This document shows, one piece after another, positions 11,055 through 20,508 of a DNA stretch of 55,784 nt. The stretch's first letter is position 1. Each line of letters opens with the position of its first letter. The translations under genes were made by a program, and so were the position numbers. A model generated the notes under the pieces. It had not been told where the DNA came from and ran no database searches. It worked only from the letters and a program-made list of their open reading frames with translations. Source of the stretch: Heterostelium multicystogenum (lineage: Eukaryota; Evosea; Eumycetozoa; Acytosteliales; Acytosteliaceae); assembly GCA_003667245.1 (NCBI GenBank), contig RCNN01000017.1, positions 1 to 55,784 on the forward strand, in the 5' to 3' direction.

Positions 11055-13076
11055 TTACTTTTTTTTGTTATTATTTTCTGATTTAAAAAAATATATTAAA
11101 ATAAAATATATTAATATGATACTATAAATTTCAAAATCAAACACAAATGGATTAAAAATGCACCAAATACTTATAAATAAAATTTGAATTATGAAGAAAA
11201 TAAAAGAAGATATTGTAGTATTATTATCTAATTTATATTTAGTAATTACTTTTAATATTACATTAGATAATCCTGTAACTCCAATTTTCTCCCATAAACC
11301 TTTATCAAATGATTTATTCATTATTTCATATGATAAATAAAAAAAAGGTAAAATAACAAATAATCTTGCTATATAATCAAAATACCATTTACGTAAAAAA
11401 AAAACATAAGTTTCTTTTATAAACATATTTAATTTTAAATCCTTAATATTTTGGTTTGATTCATAAAAATGAAAAATTACTGGAATAATTAAACCATATA
11501 AAAAAGCTAAAATTGGTAATAATTTTAATTCACGTTGTAATACTTCTGATTCTAATATTAAATTATTAAACGGATAAAAAAAAAAAGAATTATTCCAAAC
11601 ATTAGTTCCTAATCCTACAAATAAATCTTTACAAATATATCCAATAAAAATGCTACAAATAGATAAAATAATTAAAGGTATCATCATCCAAATAGGAGCA
11701 TCATGAACTTTTTTCATTATATTTTTTGACATTCTAGGTTTATTAAAAAAAGTTAAAAACAATAATCTAAATGAATAAAAAGTAGTACCAAATGCAGCAA
11801 CATATCCAATTAAACTTGCAAAAATTCCTTCCCAATAAAATGAAGCATAACTTGTTTCTAAAATTACATCTTTTGAATAATATCCAGATAAAAAAGGGAA
11901 TCCTGTTAATGCTAAAGTTCCAATTAACATACATTGATATGTTAATGGTAAAAAATTAATTAAACCTCCCATTTTACGCATATCTTGTTCATCACTTAAA
12001 CTATGAATTACAGATCCTGCACTTAAAAATAATAAAGCTTTAAAAAAAGCATGTGTTGTTAAATGATATAAACTTGCATTATAATTTAAAATACCACATG
12101 AAAAAACCATATATCCTAATTGTGCACAAGTTGAATATGCAATTACTCTTTTTATATCATTTTGAACAAAACCTACAGTAGTTGCAAATAATGTTGTTAA
12201 AGCTCCTATTATTGTTAAAAAATTCAATATAGGTAAACTATAACTAATTAATAAAGAAAATCTTAATAATAAAAAAACTCCTGCTGTTACCATGGTTGCT
12301 GCATGTAATAAAGCAGAAACTGGAGTTGGACCTTCCATTGCATCAGGTAACCACATATGTAACCCTAACTGTGCAGATTTTCCAATGACTCCTAAGACTA
12401 AAAAAATGCTAATTAAAGTAATCGCATTAATATTATAACCTAAAAGATTAATACTATAATCGACAATAAAAGGTGTTAACACAAAAATTATTGAAAAATC
12501 AAAACTATTATAAATATAATACACTAATAAAATTCCAAAAAAAACTCCAAAATCTCCAAATCTATTTAAAATTACTGCTTTTAAAGCTGCTTTATTTGCT
12601 TGTAATCTTGTATACCAAAAATTAATTAATAAATAAGACATAATTCCAACTCCTTCCCATCCTAAAAAGAATTGAATTAAATTATCAGAAGTAACTAAAA
12701 TCATCATGAAAAAAGTAAAAAAAGATAAATAAGAAAAAAATCTTGTTTTATGTGGATCTTCACTCATATATTCTACAGAATATATATGAACCATACAAGA
12801 TATAAATGTTATGACAACTAACATTACACTTGTTAAACTATCAAATAAAAATCCATATTCTAAATTTAAAAAACCACTATTTATCCATTCTCCTAATTTT
12901 AATTGTACTACATTATTACATAATACGATATCATAATATATATATAAACAACAAACTACAGTTAATAACATACATATTATGGCTAATCTTATACTAATAT
13001 ACGATCCTAAAAAGCGCCCAATTAATCCTGTGATTAATGCACTTATTAATGGTAAACATAAACTCATTAAATACAT
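11055..13076 (-). CDS. nad5: nad5, NADH dehydrogenase subunit 5
   Basis: 673-residue antiporter-like complex I subunit. Landmarks are FLGWEGVGIMSYLLINFWYTR near residue 140, the LHMWLPDAMEGPTPVSALLHAATMVTAG proton-channel region and the long amphipathic C-terminal helix. Starts with ATG three bases after the nad11... in map terms it directly follows nad11 (stop at 13080) and ends in TAA before trnF. Length is normal for protist Nad5. The right-end copy is truncated by the window edge and has indels, so this copy is the reference. Confidence 0.97.
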   Translation of the reverse strand: MYLMSLCLPLISALITGLIGRFLGSYISIRLAIICMLLTVVCCLYIYYDIVLCNNVVQLKLGEWINSGFLNLEYGFLFDSLTSVMLVVITFISCMVHIYSVEYMSEDPHKTRFFSYLSFFTFFMMILVTSDNLIQFFLGWEGVGIMSYLLINFWYTRLQANKAALKAVILNRFGDFGVFFGILLVYYIYNSFDFSIIFVLTPFIVDYSINLLGYNINAITLISIFLVLGVIGKSAQLGLHMWLPDAMEGPTPVSALLHAATMVTAGVFLLLRFSLLISYSLPILNFLTIIGALTTLFATTVGFVQNDIKRVIAYSTCAQLGYMVFSCGILNYNASLYHLTTHAFFKALLFLSAGSVIHSLSDEQDMRKMGGLINFLPLTYQCMLIGTLALTGFPFLSGYYSKDVILETSYASFYWEGIFASLIGYVAAFGTTFYSFRLLFLTFFNKPRMSKNIMKKVHDAPIWMMIPLIILSICSIFIGYICKDLFVGLGTNVWNNSFFFYPFNNLILESEVLQRELKLLPILAFLYGLIIPVIFHFYESNQNIKDLKLNMFIKETYVFFLRKWYFDYIARLFVILPFFYLSYEIMNKSFDKGLWEKIGVTGLSNVILKVITKYKLDNNTTISSFIFFIIQILFISIWCIFNPFVFDFEIYSIILIYFILIYFFKSENNNKKK

Positions 13077-13079
13077 TTT

Positions 13080-15104
13080 TTAATTATCATTTTTAAAATT
13101 ATTTTTTAAATTATTTATCATTTTTTTATGATTTTGTAATTTTAATGAATTTCTAATAATTATATCAGTTGAATAATAATCCGTAATAATATTATTTAAA
13201 GTTAGGTATTTATTAATTACGATATCTTTATTAGAAAATTTATTAAAATCATAGAAATTAAATTGAAAATTTGTTGATAAATTTTCAATTTTTTTATTAT
13301 ATTTAATTAAATATAATAATACAGAACTTATTGTTTTATGCCCTTTAATAGTATTTTTTATAGAATAATTAAAGGATTGACTTTCACTTATATTTCCAAA
13401 TAAATTTATAAACTCTAAATTCTCTTCAAAATAAAATTTACTAGGTAAATATAAATTTATTTTATTATTTAAATAAGTGTTAATAATTCCTTGATAAATA
13501 ATAAAGGCATTTCTTTTTACTTTAAATTCATTACTATCAATAGAATAAATTATAGAAGCTTCTTTATTACTATATTTTTCAGAAAATATTCCTAATTCCA
13601 TTGCAGATACATTATTAACACCTTGACTGATATAAAGAATATTAGCTTTAGAGACTTTTAAACAATCTGCTAAATAAGTTTTTAATTTACCTATATTTAA
13701 TACTGTTTTATTTAAAATAGAAGAACCTAAACAAATTACTGGATTTTTACTTAGACTTAATTGTTGACAAATTTTATGACGTCCTTCTAATATATAAATT
13801 AAAGTTTTTAATTTAGATCCTAAAAAGATACTATCATTTTTCCAAAAAAACTTATTACCAAAAATTAATATTTTTTTATTTAATTCTTGATTTTCATTAA
13901 AGTTTAAATTACGTAATCTTATATTTAATAAAGGACTTTCTATTCTTAAATTTAATCCCATTAAAAAAATTAAATCATGTTTTTCAATATTAATAAAAAT
14001 ATTTTTATTAATATAATTTTCACGTAAATCATAATTTAATTTTTTTATAAATAAATTATTTTCAGTAATATAATTATTTAAACCTAAAGTATTAAAAAAA
14101 ATTTTATATGCTGCCATTATATTATAAGAAATTTTTGATCCAAAAATAATATTCATTTTATTTTTGGATAATAAATAATTAAATAATATTTTAATTGCTT
14201 TTTTCCATTCTAAATTTATATATTTATTATTTTGTAATTTATATTTAGGATAATTTAAACGAGTTTCATTCATAATTTTATAGCTATCATAATGAAAACG
14301 CATTTTATCTGTTAACCATTCTTCATTTAAATCATCATTGATTTTAGGTAAAATACGTAAAATAGAAGCTCCTTTAACTTGTAAATTAACAGTACTAATT
14401 AAAGAATCAAAAACATCTAATCCTTTAATTGTTTTTAATTCCCAAGGACGCCCTTTAAATGCATACATTTGAGACGTTAAAGCACCTACTGGACATAAAT
14501 CTATAATATTTCCTGATAATTCTGAATTTAATACATTATTAGTTTGAGTATATGTCCCAATTTCCATTTTTGAACCTCTTCCTAACACTCCTAAATCATG
14601 AATTCCCGCAACTTCAGTTAAAAAACGAACACAACGTGTACAATGAATACATCTAGTCATAATTGCTTTAATTAATAATCCAAAATTTTTAACTTCAACT
14701 GCTCGTTTATTCATATAAAAACGACCTGCATCTAATCCATAAAGCATTGTTTGATCTTGTAAATCACATTCACCTCCTTGATCGCATATAGGACAATCTA
14801 AAGGATGATTTATTAATAAAAATTCCATAACTCCTTCACGTGCTTTTAAAATCTCATCTACTTCTGTACATATAGTTTCATCATCAAAATCCTGATCTAA
14901 TGGTATTCCACATGCTGCGACTAATTTTTCGTTATTAGTTACATATACTAAACACATTCGACAGTTTCCCGCTATTGTTAATTTTTCATGAAAACAAAAT
15001 CGTGGTATTTCAATACCAAATTTTAAACATGCTTGTAAGATAGTTAAATCTTCTTTTTTTTCATCAATTTCATATTCTATTTCATTAATTTTAAAATTTA
15101 TCAT
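13080..15104 (-). CDS. nad11: nad11, 75 kDa iron-sulphur subunit of complex I
   Basis: 674 residues; peripheral-arm subunit that carries the N1b, N4 and N5 iron-sulphur clusters in other species. Visible ligands are the 2Fe-2S set C37, C48, C51 and C65 (CRMC motif), then HPLDCPICDQGGECDLQD near residue 100, and CIHCTRCVRF near 152. The C-terminal molybdopterin-oxidoreductase-like half (residues about 250-674) is present but diverged and rich in Asn and Lys. Nad11 is nuclear in most eukaryotes; a full-length mitochondrial gene is an ancestral trait shared with Acanthamoeba. Follows two tRNAs and immediately precedes nad5. Confidence 0.96.
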   Translation of the reverse strand: MINFKINEIEYEIDEKKEDLTILQACLKFGIEIPRFCFHEKLTIAGNCRMCLVYVTNNEKLVAACGIPLDQDFDDETICTEVDEILKAREGVMEFLLINHPLDCPICDQGGECDLQDQTMLYGLDAGRFYMNKRAVEVKNFGLLIKAIMTRCIHCTRCVRFLTEVAGIHDLGVLGRGSKMEIGTYTQTNNVLNSELSGNIIDLCPVGALTSQMYAFKGRPWELKTIKGLDVFDSLISTVNLQVKGASILRILPKINDDLNEEWLTDKMRFHYDSYKIMNETRLNYPKYKLQNNKYINLEWKKAIKILFNYLLSKNKMNIIFGSKISYNIMAAYKIFFNTLGLNNYITENNLFIKKLNYDLRENYINKNIFINIEKHDLIFLMGLNLRIESPLLNIRLRNLNFNENQELNKKILIFGNKFFWKNDSIFLGSKLKTLIYILEGRHKICQQLSLSKNPVICLGSSILNKTVLNIGKLKTYLADCLKVSKANILYISQGVNNVSAMELGIFSEKYSNKEASIIYSIDSNEFKVKRNAFIIYQGIINTYLNNKINLYLPSKFYFEENLEFINLFGNISESQSFNYSIKNTIKGHKTISSVLLYLIKYNKKIENLSTNFQFNFYDFNKFSNKDIVINKYLTLNNIITDYYSTDIIIRNSLKLQNHKKMINNLKNNFKNDN

Positions 15105-15134
15105 ATTTTTCTAATTAATTATTATTTTTTTTAG

Positions 15135-15206
15135 AAAACTAAAATGGATTTGAACCACTGACTTAAAGATTTTCAGTCTTTCACTCTACCGCTGAGTTAT
15201 TAGTTT
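15135..15206 (-). tRNA. trnF: trnF(GAA) copy b, second tRNA-Phe with a fully paired acceptor
   Basis: Anticodon GAA; anticodon arm identical to the trnF at 10948-11020 and only a few differences elsewhere. All seven acceptor pairs are Watson-Crick (AAACTAA with TTAGTTT), so no editing is needed. The discriminator base would be U, unusual for tRNA-Phe. Could be a recent duplicate or a functional isoacceptor. Confidence 0.85.
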
Positions 15207-15211
15207 ATTTG

Positions 15212-15284
15212 GGTAAGTAATGGGATTTGAACCCATATCTTTAAAGTCACAATTTAAAACTCTACCTAATTAAGCTATACCTAC
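15212..15284 (-). tRNA. trnH: trnH(GUG), tRNA-His
   Basis: Anticodon GUG in stem TTAAA/TTTAA. The acceptor stem pairs throughout (one G-U at 4:69), with C73 and an encoded G at position -1 (15285) that can pair with it, as required for His identity. No editing is predicted. Confidence 0.93.
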
Positions 15285-15309
15285 CCTTTATTAAAATTTA
15301 AATTTAAAT

Positions 15310-17562
15310 TTAAATTCTTCTTGCTTTTTTTTTACGCATAAATCCGTGTGGTTTTTGATTTGCAACTTGTACCATACGTATAAATCCTTTATAATCATAT
15401 GTATTAAAGTTTAAAAAATTTACTAAAAATCTACGCTTATATTTAATTTTAATACATAAATCAATAACGCTATAATTATTTGCATGCACTGCTTCTAAAG
15501 TATTTAATAACACATTTATTCTATGTTTTTTCTTTTTTATATAGGTCCCAGCTCGCATTTTTAAATTAACTAAATCTTTAGATAAACCTAATGTATCATT
15601 ATCTTTTAATAATTCTTCCTCTTGTTCAATTTGTTTTTTAGCTAAATAATTTTTACGTGCTGTTGTACTTCCTAATACGCGTTTTGTTTTTTTATTTAAT
15701 AATGTAATATACATATTTCTTTTTAAATAATTTAACACAAATAATCCAATTTTTGGTAATTTATCTTTTCGTAACATAAAAAAATATTTTTTACCTAATT
15801 TTCTTACTTTATATTGATATATTTCATTTAATTTATTAAACATTAAATACATTTGACGTGTTTTCTTTCCTTTTCTTTTTAAAAGTGATTTTAATTTTTT
15901 AAATTCTTCAAAATATTTACTTAACTTTATAAAATTATATTTTAATTTAGGTAATGCTAATTTTTTAATTTGATTATTACTATTACTAATATTAATATAT
16001 TTTTTCGATTTTAATAATAAACGTTCTTTTAATCGTCTATATAATTTTTTATTAAACCATTTTAATTTTAACATATAAGTAACCATTTTTAATCCTAAAT
16101 TATTTTCTACTCCTGATATTAAAGTATACACTAAATTATTATTATTAAAAAAATTATAATTTAAATTTATTTTAATATTATTAATATTTTTTAAAGGTAC
16201 ATCTATATATTCCTGCTTTAATAAGCTTAATAATAACATTTTTAAAATATTAAATTTTTTTATATCTTTACTTATTATATTATGAGAAGTAGATTTAACT
16301 AAACCTAAATTTGTATTTAATTTTCCAAAAAGATACTTATTATTATATTGTAAATATGTTTTAAATAATCTTTTTATTTTTTTATTATAAACTCTTAATA
16401 AAAATTTACGTCCATATTTATCAGATAATTTCTTATTTAATAATGCTAATCTTTGTTTAAAATAACCTTTATTTTGTTTTTTAAAAGCATATTTTTTTTG
16501 AAATTTTTTAATTTGATTTTTCCACCATTTTCTACGGAATGTAAATTTAAATTTCTTCTGATCTAATTTAAAATGATTTATAACATAATAATAAAAATAA
16601 AAAGATCTTCGAAATTTTTGTCGCATTTTTGTTAAGACTCTACGTTTTAATTTTTGTAATTTGCGCCATTTTTTTTTTGAATAAGATCTAACTTTACCTA
16701 ATTTTTTTATATTAATTAATTTTGACTGTAAAAAATTAACAACATTTCTTAATTTCCGCTTTTTAAATTTTTGTTTTTTTAATAATTTTATTCTTTTATG
16801 AAAAATAAAAAAACGACGAATTAATTTTTTTTGAATTCTAGCAGCTTTTAATCTATATAAAATTTTATTTAAATTATTACGTTTAGCAGAACGTACATAT
16901 TTTATTTTCCTTTTAAAATAACGTTTTTTTAATAATTTTAAATTATTTTCAACTAAATTTTTATATTGTTTTTTTGTTAAATAATTAGTTTTAACTATTT
17001 TTTGTTTTTTTTTAGAAGATATGCCAAAATAAAAAATATGTCTTTTAAAAAAATATTTATATAATTTCTTTTTTTTTTTATATTTTCTAAGACGTAAATA
17101 CATTTTAGAATATTTTGATTTTCGTTCTAAAATGTATTTTCTTTTTCTTTTGAAATTTCTACGTAAAACTCTTTTTCTTCGATTTCTTTGTAACTTAGTA
17201 TTACGAACACATTTACGTTGTAAAAAACGTTTAAAACGTTTTTTTTTTTTTAATTTACGTAATCTATTTGTTCTATTTTTCTTTAAACTTCGTTTTTTCA
17301 CAATATTTAAAGATCTATAATAAATTTTTTTCTTTAATTTATATTTATTTCTATTATTTAATTGTAAAAATCCTACATAATAAAAAGATTTATATATTAA
17401 ACTATTTTTACTTTTTTTTGAGAAAAATTTTTTATTTATAAAATTTTTATAGGCTAAATTTTTACGCTTAAATATTGTTATATAATTTTTTTTTATACCA
17501 TTAATCTGATTTATATTCATTTTTAAATATGCATTTTCATCTTTTATTGATTTTACTATCAT
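15310..17562 (-). CDS. rps11: rps11 with a roughly 600-residue basic N-terminal extension
   Basis: 750 residues. The C-terminal 145 residues align by pattern with bacterial S11: a strand NMYITLLNKKTKRVLGSTTARK, a later LEAVHANNYSVIDLCIKIK, and the end ANQKPHGFMRKKKARRI which matches the S11 terminus (P-H-x-G-x-R-x-x-K-x-R-R-V). S11 is normally about 130 residues. Residues 1-600 are almost pure Lys, Arg, Tyr, Phe, Leu and Asn with no domain I recognise. The position after rps13 is that of the bacterial alpha operon. The long extension could be an added mitoribosomal segment or could hide a separate gene fused in frame; no internal stop is present. Confidence 0.8.
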   Translation of the reverse strand: MIVKSIKDENAYLKMNINQINGIKKNYITIFKRKNLAYKNFINKKFFSKKSKNSLIYKSFYYVGFLQLNNRNKYKLKKKIYYRSLNIVKKRSLKKNRTNRLRKLKKKKRFKRFLQRKCVRNTKLQRNRRKRVLRRNFKRKRKYILERKSKYSKMYLRLRKYKKKKKLYKYFFKRHIFYFGISSKKKQKIVKTNYLTKKQYKNLVENNLKLLKKRYFKRKIKYVRSAKRNNLNKILYRLKAARIQKKLIRRFFIFHKRIKLLKKQKFKKRKLRNVVNFLQSKLINIKKLGKVRSYSKKKWRKLQKLKRRVLTKMRQKFRRSFYFYYYVINHFKLDQKKFKFTFRRKWWKNQIKKFQKKYAFKKQNKGYFKQRLALLNKKLSDKYGRKFLLRVYNKKIKRLFKTYLQYNNKYLFGKLNTNLGLVKSTSHNIISKDIKKFNILKMLLLSLLKQEYIDVPLKNINNIKINLNYNFFNNNNLVYTLISGVENNLGLKMVTYMLKLKWFNKKLYRRLKERLLLKSKKYINISNSNNQIKKLALPKLKYNFIKLSKYFEEFKKLKSLLKRKGKKTRQMYLMFNKLNEIYQYKVRKLGKKYFFMLRKDKLPKIGLFVLNYLKRNMYITLLNKKTKRVLGSTTARKNYLAKKQIEQEEELLKDNDTLGLSKDLVNLKMRAGTYIKKKKHRINVLLNTLEAVHANNYSVIDLCIKIKYKRRFLVNFLNFNTYDYKGFIRMVQVANQKPHGFMRKKKARRI

Positions 17563-17569
17563 AGTTTCT

Positions 17570-17896
17570 TTAATAATTTAACATTATACGCTCTAATTGA
17601 TCATTCATAACATAAGCATATAAAAAAGTATCATAATAACAAATTAAACCTAAATAACATATATGTATAAACAATATATTTATTAAATATATTATATAGT
17701 TAATTTTTATATATTCAGTTGTTTTTAAATTCTGTACACACATTAAAGTTTTAAAAGGAATAAATATTTTTCTAAAAAATTTTACTATTTTTATATAACA
17801 AATATTTAATACAAAAATAACCATTATTTTTGTTAAAATATTTTCAAATGTTAAAAAAATATTTAAAATTATTTCTTCTTGTTTTTTTTTGACCAT
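17570..17896 (-). CDS. orf108, small membrane protein of unknown function
   Basis: 108 residues starting with ATG inside the 3' end of rps13 (28 base overlap) and ending with TAA seven bases before rps11. Two hydrophobic segments are visible, at about residues 20-38 and 66-95, with basic residues between them. It interrupts the rps13-rps11 pair. The size and topology would suit a small respiratory-complex anchor subunit, but I see no diagnostic motif. I do not recognise it. Confidence 0.6.
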   Translation of the reverse strand: MVKKKQEEIILNIFLTFENILTKIMVIFVLNICYIKIVKFFRKIFIPFKTLMCVQNLKTTEYIKINYIIYLINILFIHICYLGLICYYDTFLYAYVMNDQLERIMLNY

Positions 17897-18306
17897 CCTT
17901 TTCCTTTAATTACTTTTGATTGTACTAGAATCTCATTCTGAAACGCTACTTTTGAATCTAAACGTTTAGCTGCAGTTTTAGCATTACTTCTTGTTCGTTG
18001 ACTTACAGGATATCCTTTTTTGTATCTTAAATGTCTATAAGCTTGATCTTTATTTCGCATGTTATTAAACATTTTTTTATAATTAAAAAAATTAAAATCA
18101 TAAAGTCCTTTATATGTCTGAAATATACGCATTATTTTTAAATTTAAATTTGTAGATAGCTTCATACCTGTTGCATTTGGTAAAAATCCACATAAACTAC
18201 ATAATTTTAAAGCTAAAGCATAACTTAAACCAGGGATTTCTTTTTTAATTTCATATACAATTTTTTTTTTTTCATTTAATACAATTTGATCTAATATTAT
18301 TACCAT
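17869..18306 (-). CDS. rps13: rps13, mitochondrial ribosomal protein S13
   Basis: 145 residues. The N-terminus ILDQIVLNEKKKIVYEIKKEIPGLSYALALKLCSLCGF matches the S13 start (helix-two turn-helix with IxGIG-like turn) and the C-terminus contains the typical YPVSQRTRSNAKTAAK segment (bacterial RGQRTRTNART). S13 sits in the head of the small subunit and contacts tRNA. Precedes orf108 and rps11, as in the bacterial alpha operon. Overlaps orf108 by 28 bases. Confidence 0.95.
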   Translation of the reverse strand: MVIILDQIVLNEKKKIVYEIKKEIPGLSYALALKLCSLCGFLPNATGMKLSTNLNLKIMRIFQTYKGLYDFNFFNYKKMFNNMRNKDQAYRHLRYKKGYPVSQRTRSNAKTAAKRLDSKVAFQNEILVQSKVIKGKGWSKKNKKK

Positions 18307-18319
18307 TATTGTTTATTTT

Positions 18320-18835
18320 TTATCTTAATTTTCCTTCTTTTAATTTTATTTGTTGCTCCGCATATAAAATACCTGTTCCAGTATAATAATTAATTCGTTT
18401 AAAACTACGTAAAACACTTACAAAAGTATTTAATTTTTCAGAAGACATACAAAATAATATAATATTTTTATCTACTATTTTTAATATAATATCGTCAGGT
18501 ATAGTATAACTAATATAATGACTAAATCCTAAATCAAATACAACTTTATTTTTAACTTTATAAACCATATACCCTAATCCAACTAATTTTAATTCACTTA
18601 CATATCCACTAATTAAACTGCGTAAGTTTGTTTTAATTTTAGCAAAAAAATTTCTACTATCACCATGATTTTTAAAAAACAAGGCACAATTCTTTTTATA
18701 AATTTTTTTTTTTAAATATAATTTATCATATAAAATACCCTTTTCATTTTTACTTTTTATATTTATTTGATTTAAATTTTTAAGTTCAAAATTTAAATCA
18801 AAATTATCAATCTTTTTATTTTTATATATTTTCAT
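18320..18835 (-). CDS. rpl6: rpl6, mitochondrial ribosomal protein L6
   Basis: 171 residues. The second L6 domain is recognisable: YVSELKLVGLGYMVYKVKNKVVFDLGFSH, then the C-terminal GTGILYAEQQIKLKEGK (bacterial GKGIRYxxExVxxKxGK). The N-terminal 60 residues are poorly conserved and rich in Lys and Asn. Between rps8 and rps13 as in the bacterial spc operon. Confidence 0.92.
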   Translation of the reverse strand: MKIYKNKKIDNFDLNFELKNLNQINIKSKNEKGILYDKLYLKKKIYKKNCALFFKNHGDSRNFFAKIKTNLRSLISGYVSELKLVGLGYMVYKVKNKVVFDLGFSHYISYTIPDDIILKIVDKNIILFCMSSEKLNTFVSVLRSFKRINYYTGTGILYAEQQIKLKEGKLR

Positions 18836-18841
18836 ATTTAT

Positions 18842-19273
18842 TTAAAATAATTCTCGCAATTTATGATTTATATTATTTACTTTAACAATATATTTTACTT
18901 CTCCTCCAAAATTTAATTTTTTGTTTTTCCATTGATTTAAAATATATTCACCTTTTTTATTACTAATAAAATAAATATTTAAAGGATCATTAATTTTATT
19001 TAATTGTGTTTTCTTTAAATATAATCTACGTTTTGTTGTTGAAACACAAAGTAAATCTTTAATTATACTATTACCATTTGACATATATTTTAAAAAAACA
19101 CATAATAATCCTTTATTTTTATCAACATACTTAAATCCACGAATTAATCCTTCTTTTTCAAAAATTTTTAATAAACTTAAACTAGTATTATTAACATACA
19201 TATAAACACTTGTTAATTTACTTAAATGACTAGTTTTTAATGATGCAAAATTATTTATTAAAAGATTTTTCAT
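18842..19273 (-). CDS. rps8: rps8, mitochondrial ribosomal protein S8
   Basis: 143 residues. N-terminal pattern ILxxEGLIRGFKYV (here KIFEKEGLIRGFKYVDKN) matches S8. The C-terminus lacks a strong version of the canonical GGEVLCYVW, but GGEVKYIVKV is a clear relative. Position between rps14 and rpl6 supports the call. Confidence 0.9.
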   Translation of the reverse strand: MKNLLINNFASLKTSHLSKLTSVYMYVNNTSLSLLKIFEKEGLIRGFKYVDKNKGLLCVFLKYMSNGNSIIKDLLCVSTTKRRLYLKKTQLNKINDPLNIYFISNKKGEYILNQWKNKKLNFGGEVKYIVKVNNINHKLRELF

Positions 19274-19274
19274 A

Positions 19275-19571
19275 TTAATAACTTAATTTACGTATACCTG
19301 TAATTAATCCTAATTTAACTAATTCTCTAAATTGTAATCTAGAAATTTTATATTCACTTATAATTCCGCGTGCTCTCCCTGTCATTATACATCTATTTTT
19401 TATTTTACAAATTGAACTAATTTTTGATATATTAGCCAATTCATCATTATAAAAAATACGCTCTTTATTTGTTAAAGAACTATTTGATCTTAACATTTTA
19501 TATATATTTATCTTTTGTTCATTTTTTTTATATAATTGTCTTAATTGTTTATCTTTTCTATTTTTTCGCAT
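19275..19571 (-). CDS. rps14: rps14, mitochondrial ribosomal protein S14
   Basis: 98 residues. The C-terminal half is a textbook S14: NRCIMTGRARGIISEYKISRLQFRELVKLGLITGIRKLSY, matching RCxxTGRPRGxxRxFxxSRxxxREL. Starts at an ATG 14 bases inside the end of rpl5 and ends with TAA one base before the rps8 start. Confidence 0.95.
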   Translation of the reverse strand: MRKNRKDKQLRQLYKKNEQKINIYKMLRSNSSLTNKERIFYNDELANISKISSICKIKNRCIMTGRARGIISEYKISRLQFRELVKLGLITGIRKLSY

Positions 19572-20130
19572 AATTTTTTTTTCGTTGTAATTTTAATATT
19601 ATTTTTAAAAAACAATATAATCGATATTTTGATAACATTGTTGTATTTGAATTAAAAAAAAATTTTACAATCATAGCATTATCTATATTTATTATATTAT
19701 TCCATAAAATTTTTCTATACATTTTAAAATCTTTAATATTAAATTGTATATTTGCCCGTTCTAAATCTATATTATTTTTTTCCATTAAATTTCGTTTTTT
19801 GCGATCACTTAATATATATATAATAAAAAAAGTTAATAAAGATTCAACATACTCTTTATGTAAATTTAATTTAATATTTAAATTTTTTATTTTAATATTA
19901 GTAGAACGTTCAATAATTTCAGTAAACTTTATAATAGGCTTTTGCATAAAATTTTGCTCAAGAATTGTAACTAATTCATATAAATCAAATAAATCTTTAT
20001 TATATTTTTTTACTGAAATATTGATATATCCTTCTTTTATATTTAAATAATTTAAATTATTTTGATGTAAACTTACTTTATTTAAATAAAGTTTAGAAAT
20101 TATTCTAGAATTATAACCAGTTAAATACAT
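19558..20130 (-). CDS. rpl5: rpl5, mitochondrial ribosomal protein L5
   Basis: 190 residues. The call rests on position (rpl14-rpl5-rps14, as in bacteria) and on weak motifs: an N-terminal segment with LNKVSLHQNN, a GQKPI-like MQKPIIKFT, and a C-terminal half with FKMYRKILWNN. Sequence is strongly diverged and A+T driven. Ends in TAG; abuts rpl14 with no spacer. Confidence 0.85.
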   Translation of the reverse strand: MYLTGYNSRIISKLYLNKVSLHQNNLNYLNIKEGYINISVKKYNKDLFDLYELVTILEQNFMQKPIIKFTEIIERSTNIKIKNLNIKLNLHKEYVESLLTFFIIYILSDRKKRNLMEKNNIDLERANIQFNIKDFKMYRKILWNNIINIDNAMIVKFFFNSNTTMLSKYRLYCFLKIILKLQRKKNYAKK

Positions 20131-20508
20131 TTAAATTAAATATTTTGATAAAGACATCATTTTTAAATATTTAGTTTTTTCTATTTCTACAAATACAACC
20201 CCAACTAATCTAGAACCAACTGGTTCATATTTTTTATTTAATAGAACAACTCCATTTAAATCATTTCTTAAATATATACCCGATTTTCTTACAACATTTT
20301 GTTTAGTACGTACAATTATACCAAAACAAATATCACTTTTTTTTATTTTTAAATTTTCAATTAATGGTACCATTTTTTTTATAACAACAACAACTAAATC
20401 TCCAATTTTTAAATTACTTTTTTGTTTTTTTTTTAAATACTGAATACATTGGACTAAATAACCTCCTGTATTATCAACAACATTTAAATAACTACCTTTA
20501 ATTATCAT
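20131..20508 (-). CDS. rpl14: rpl14, mitochondrial ribosomal protein L14
   Basis: 125 residues, the normal length. Begins MIIKGSYLNVVDNTGGYLVQCIQ (bacterial MIQ..T.L.VADNSGA..V.CI) and holds the GDLVVVVIKKMVP and VVRTKQNVVRKSGIYLR strands. Located at the subunit interface of the large subunit. Its ATG overlaps the TGA of rpl16 (ATGA). Confidence 0.97.
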   Translation of the reverse strand: MIIKGSYLNVVDNTGGYLVQCIQYLKKKQKSNLKIGDLVVVVIKKMVPLIENLKIKKSDICFGIIVRTKQNVVRKSGIYLRNDLNGVVLLNKKYEPVGSRLVGVVFVEIEKTKYLKMMSLSKYLI

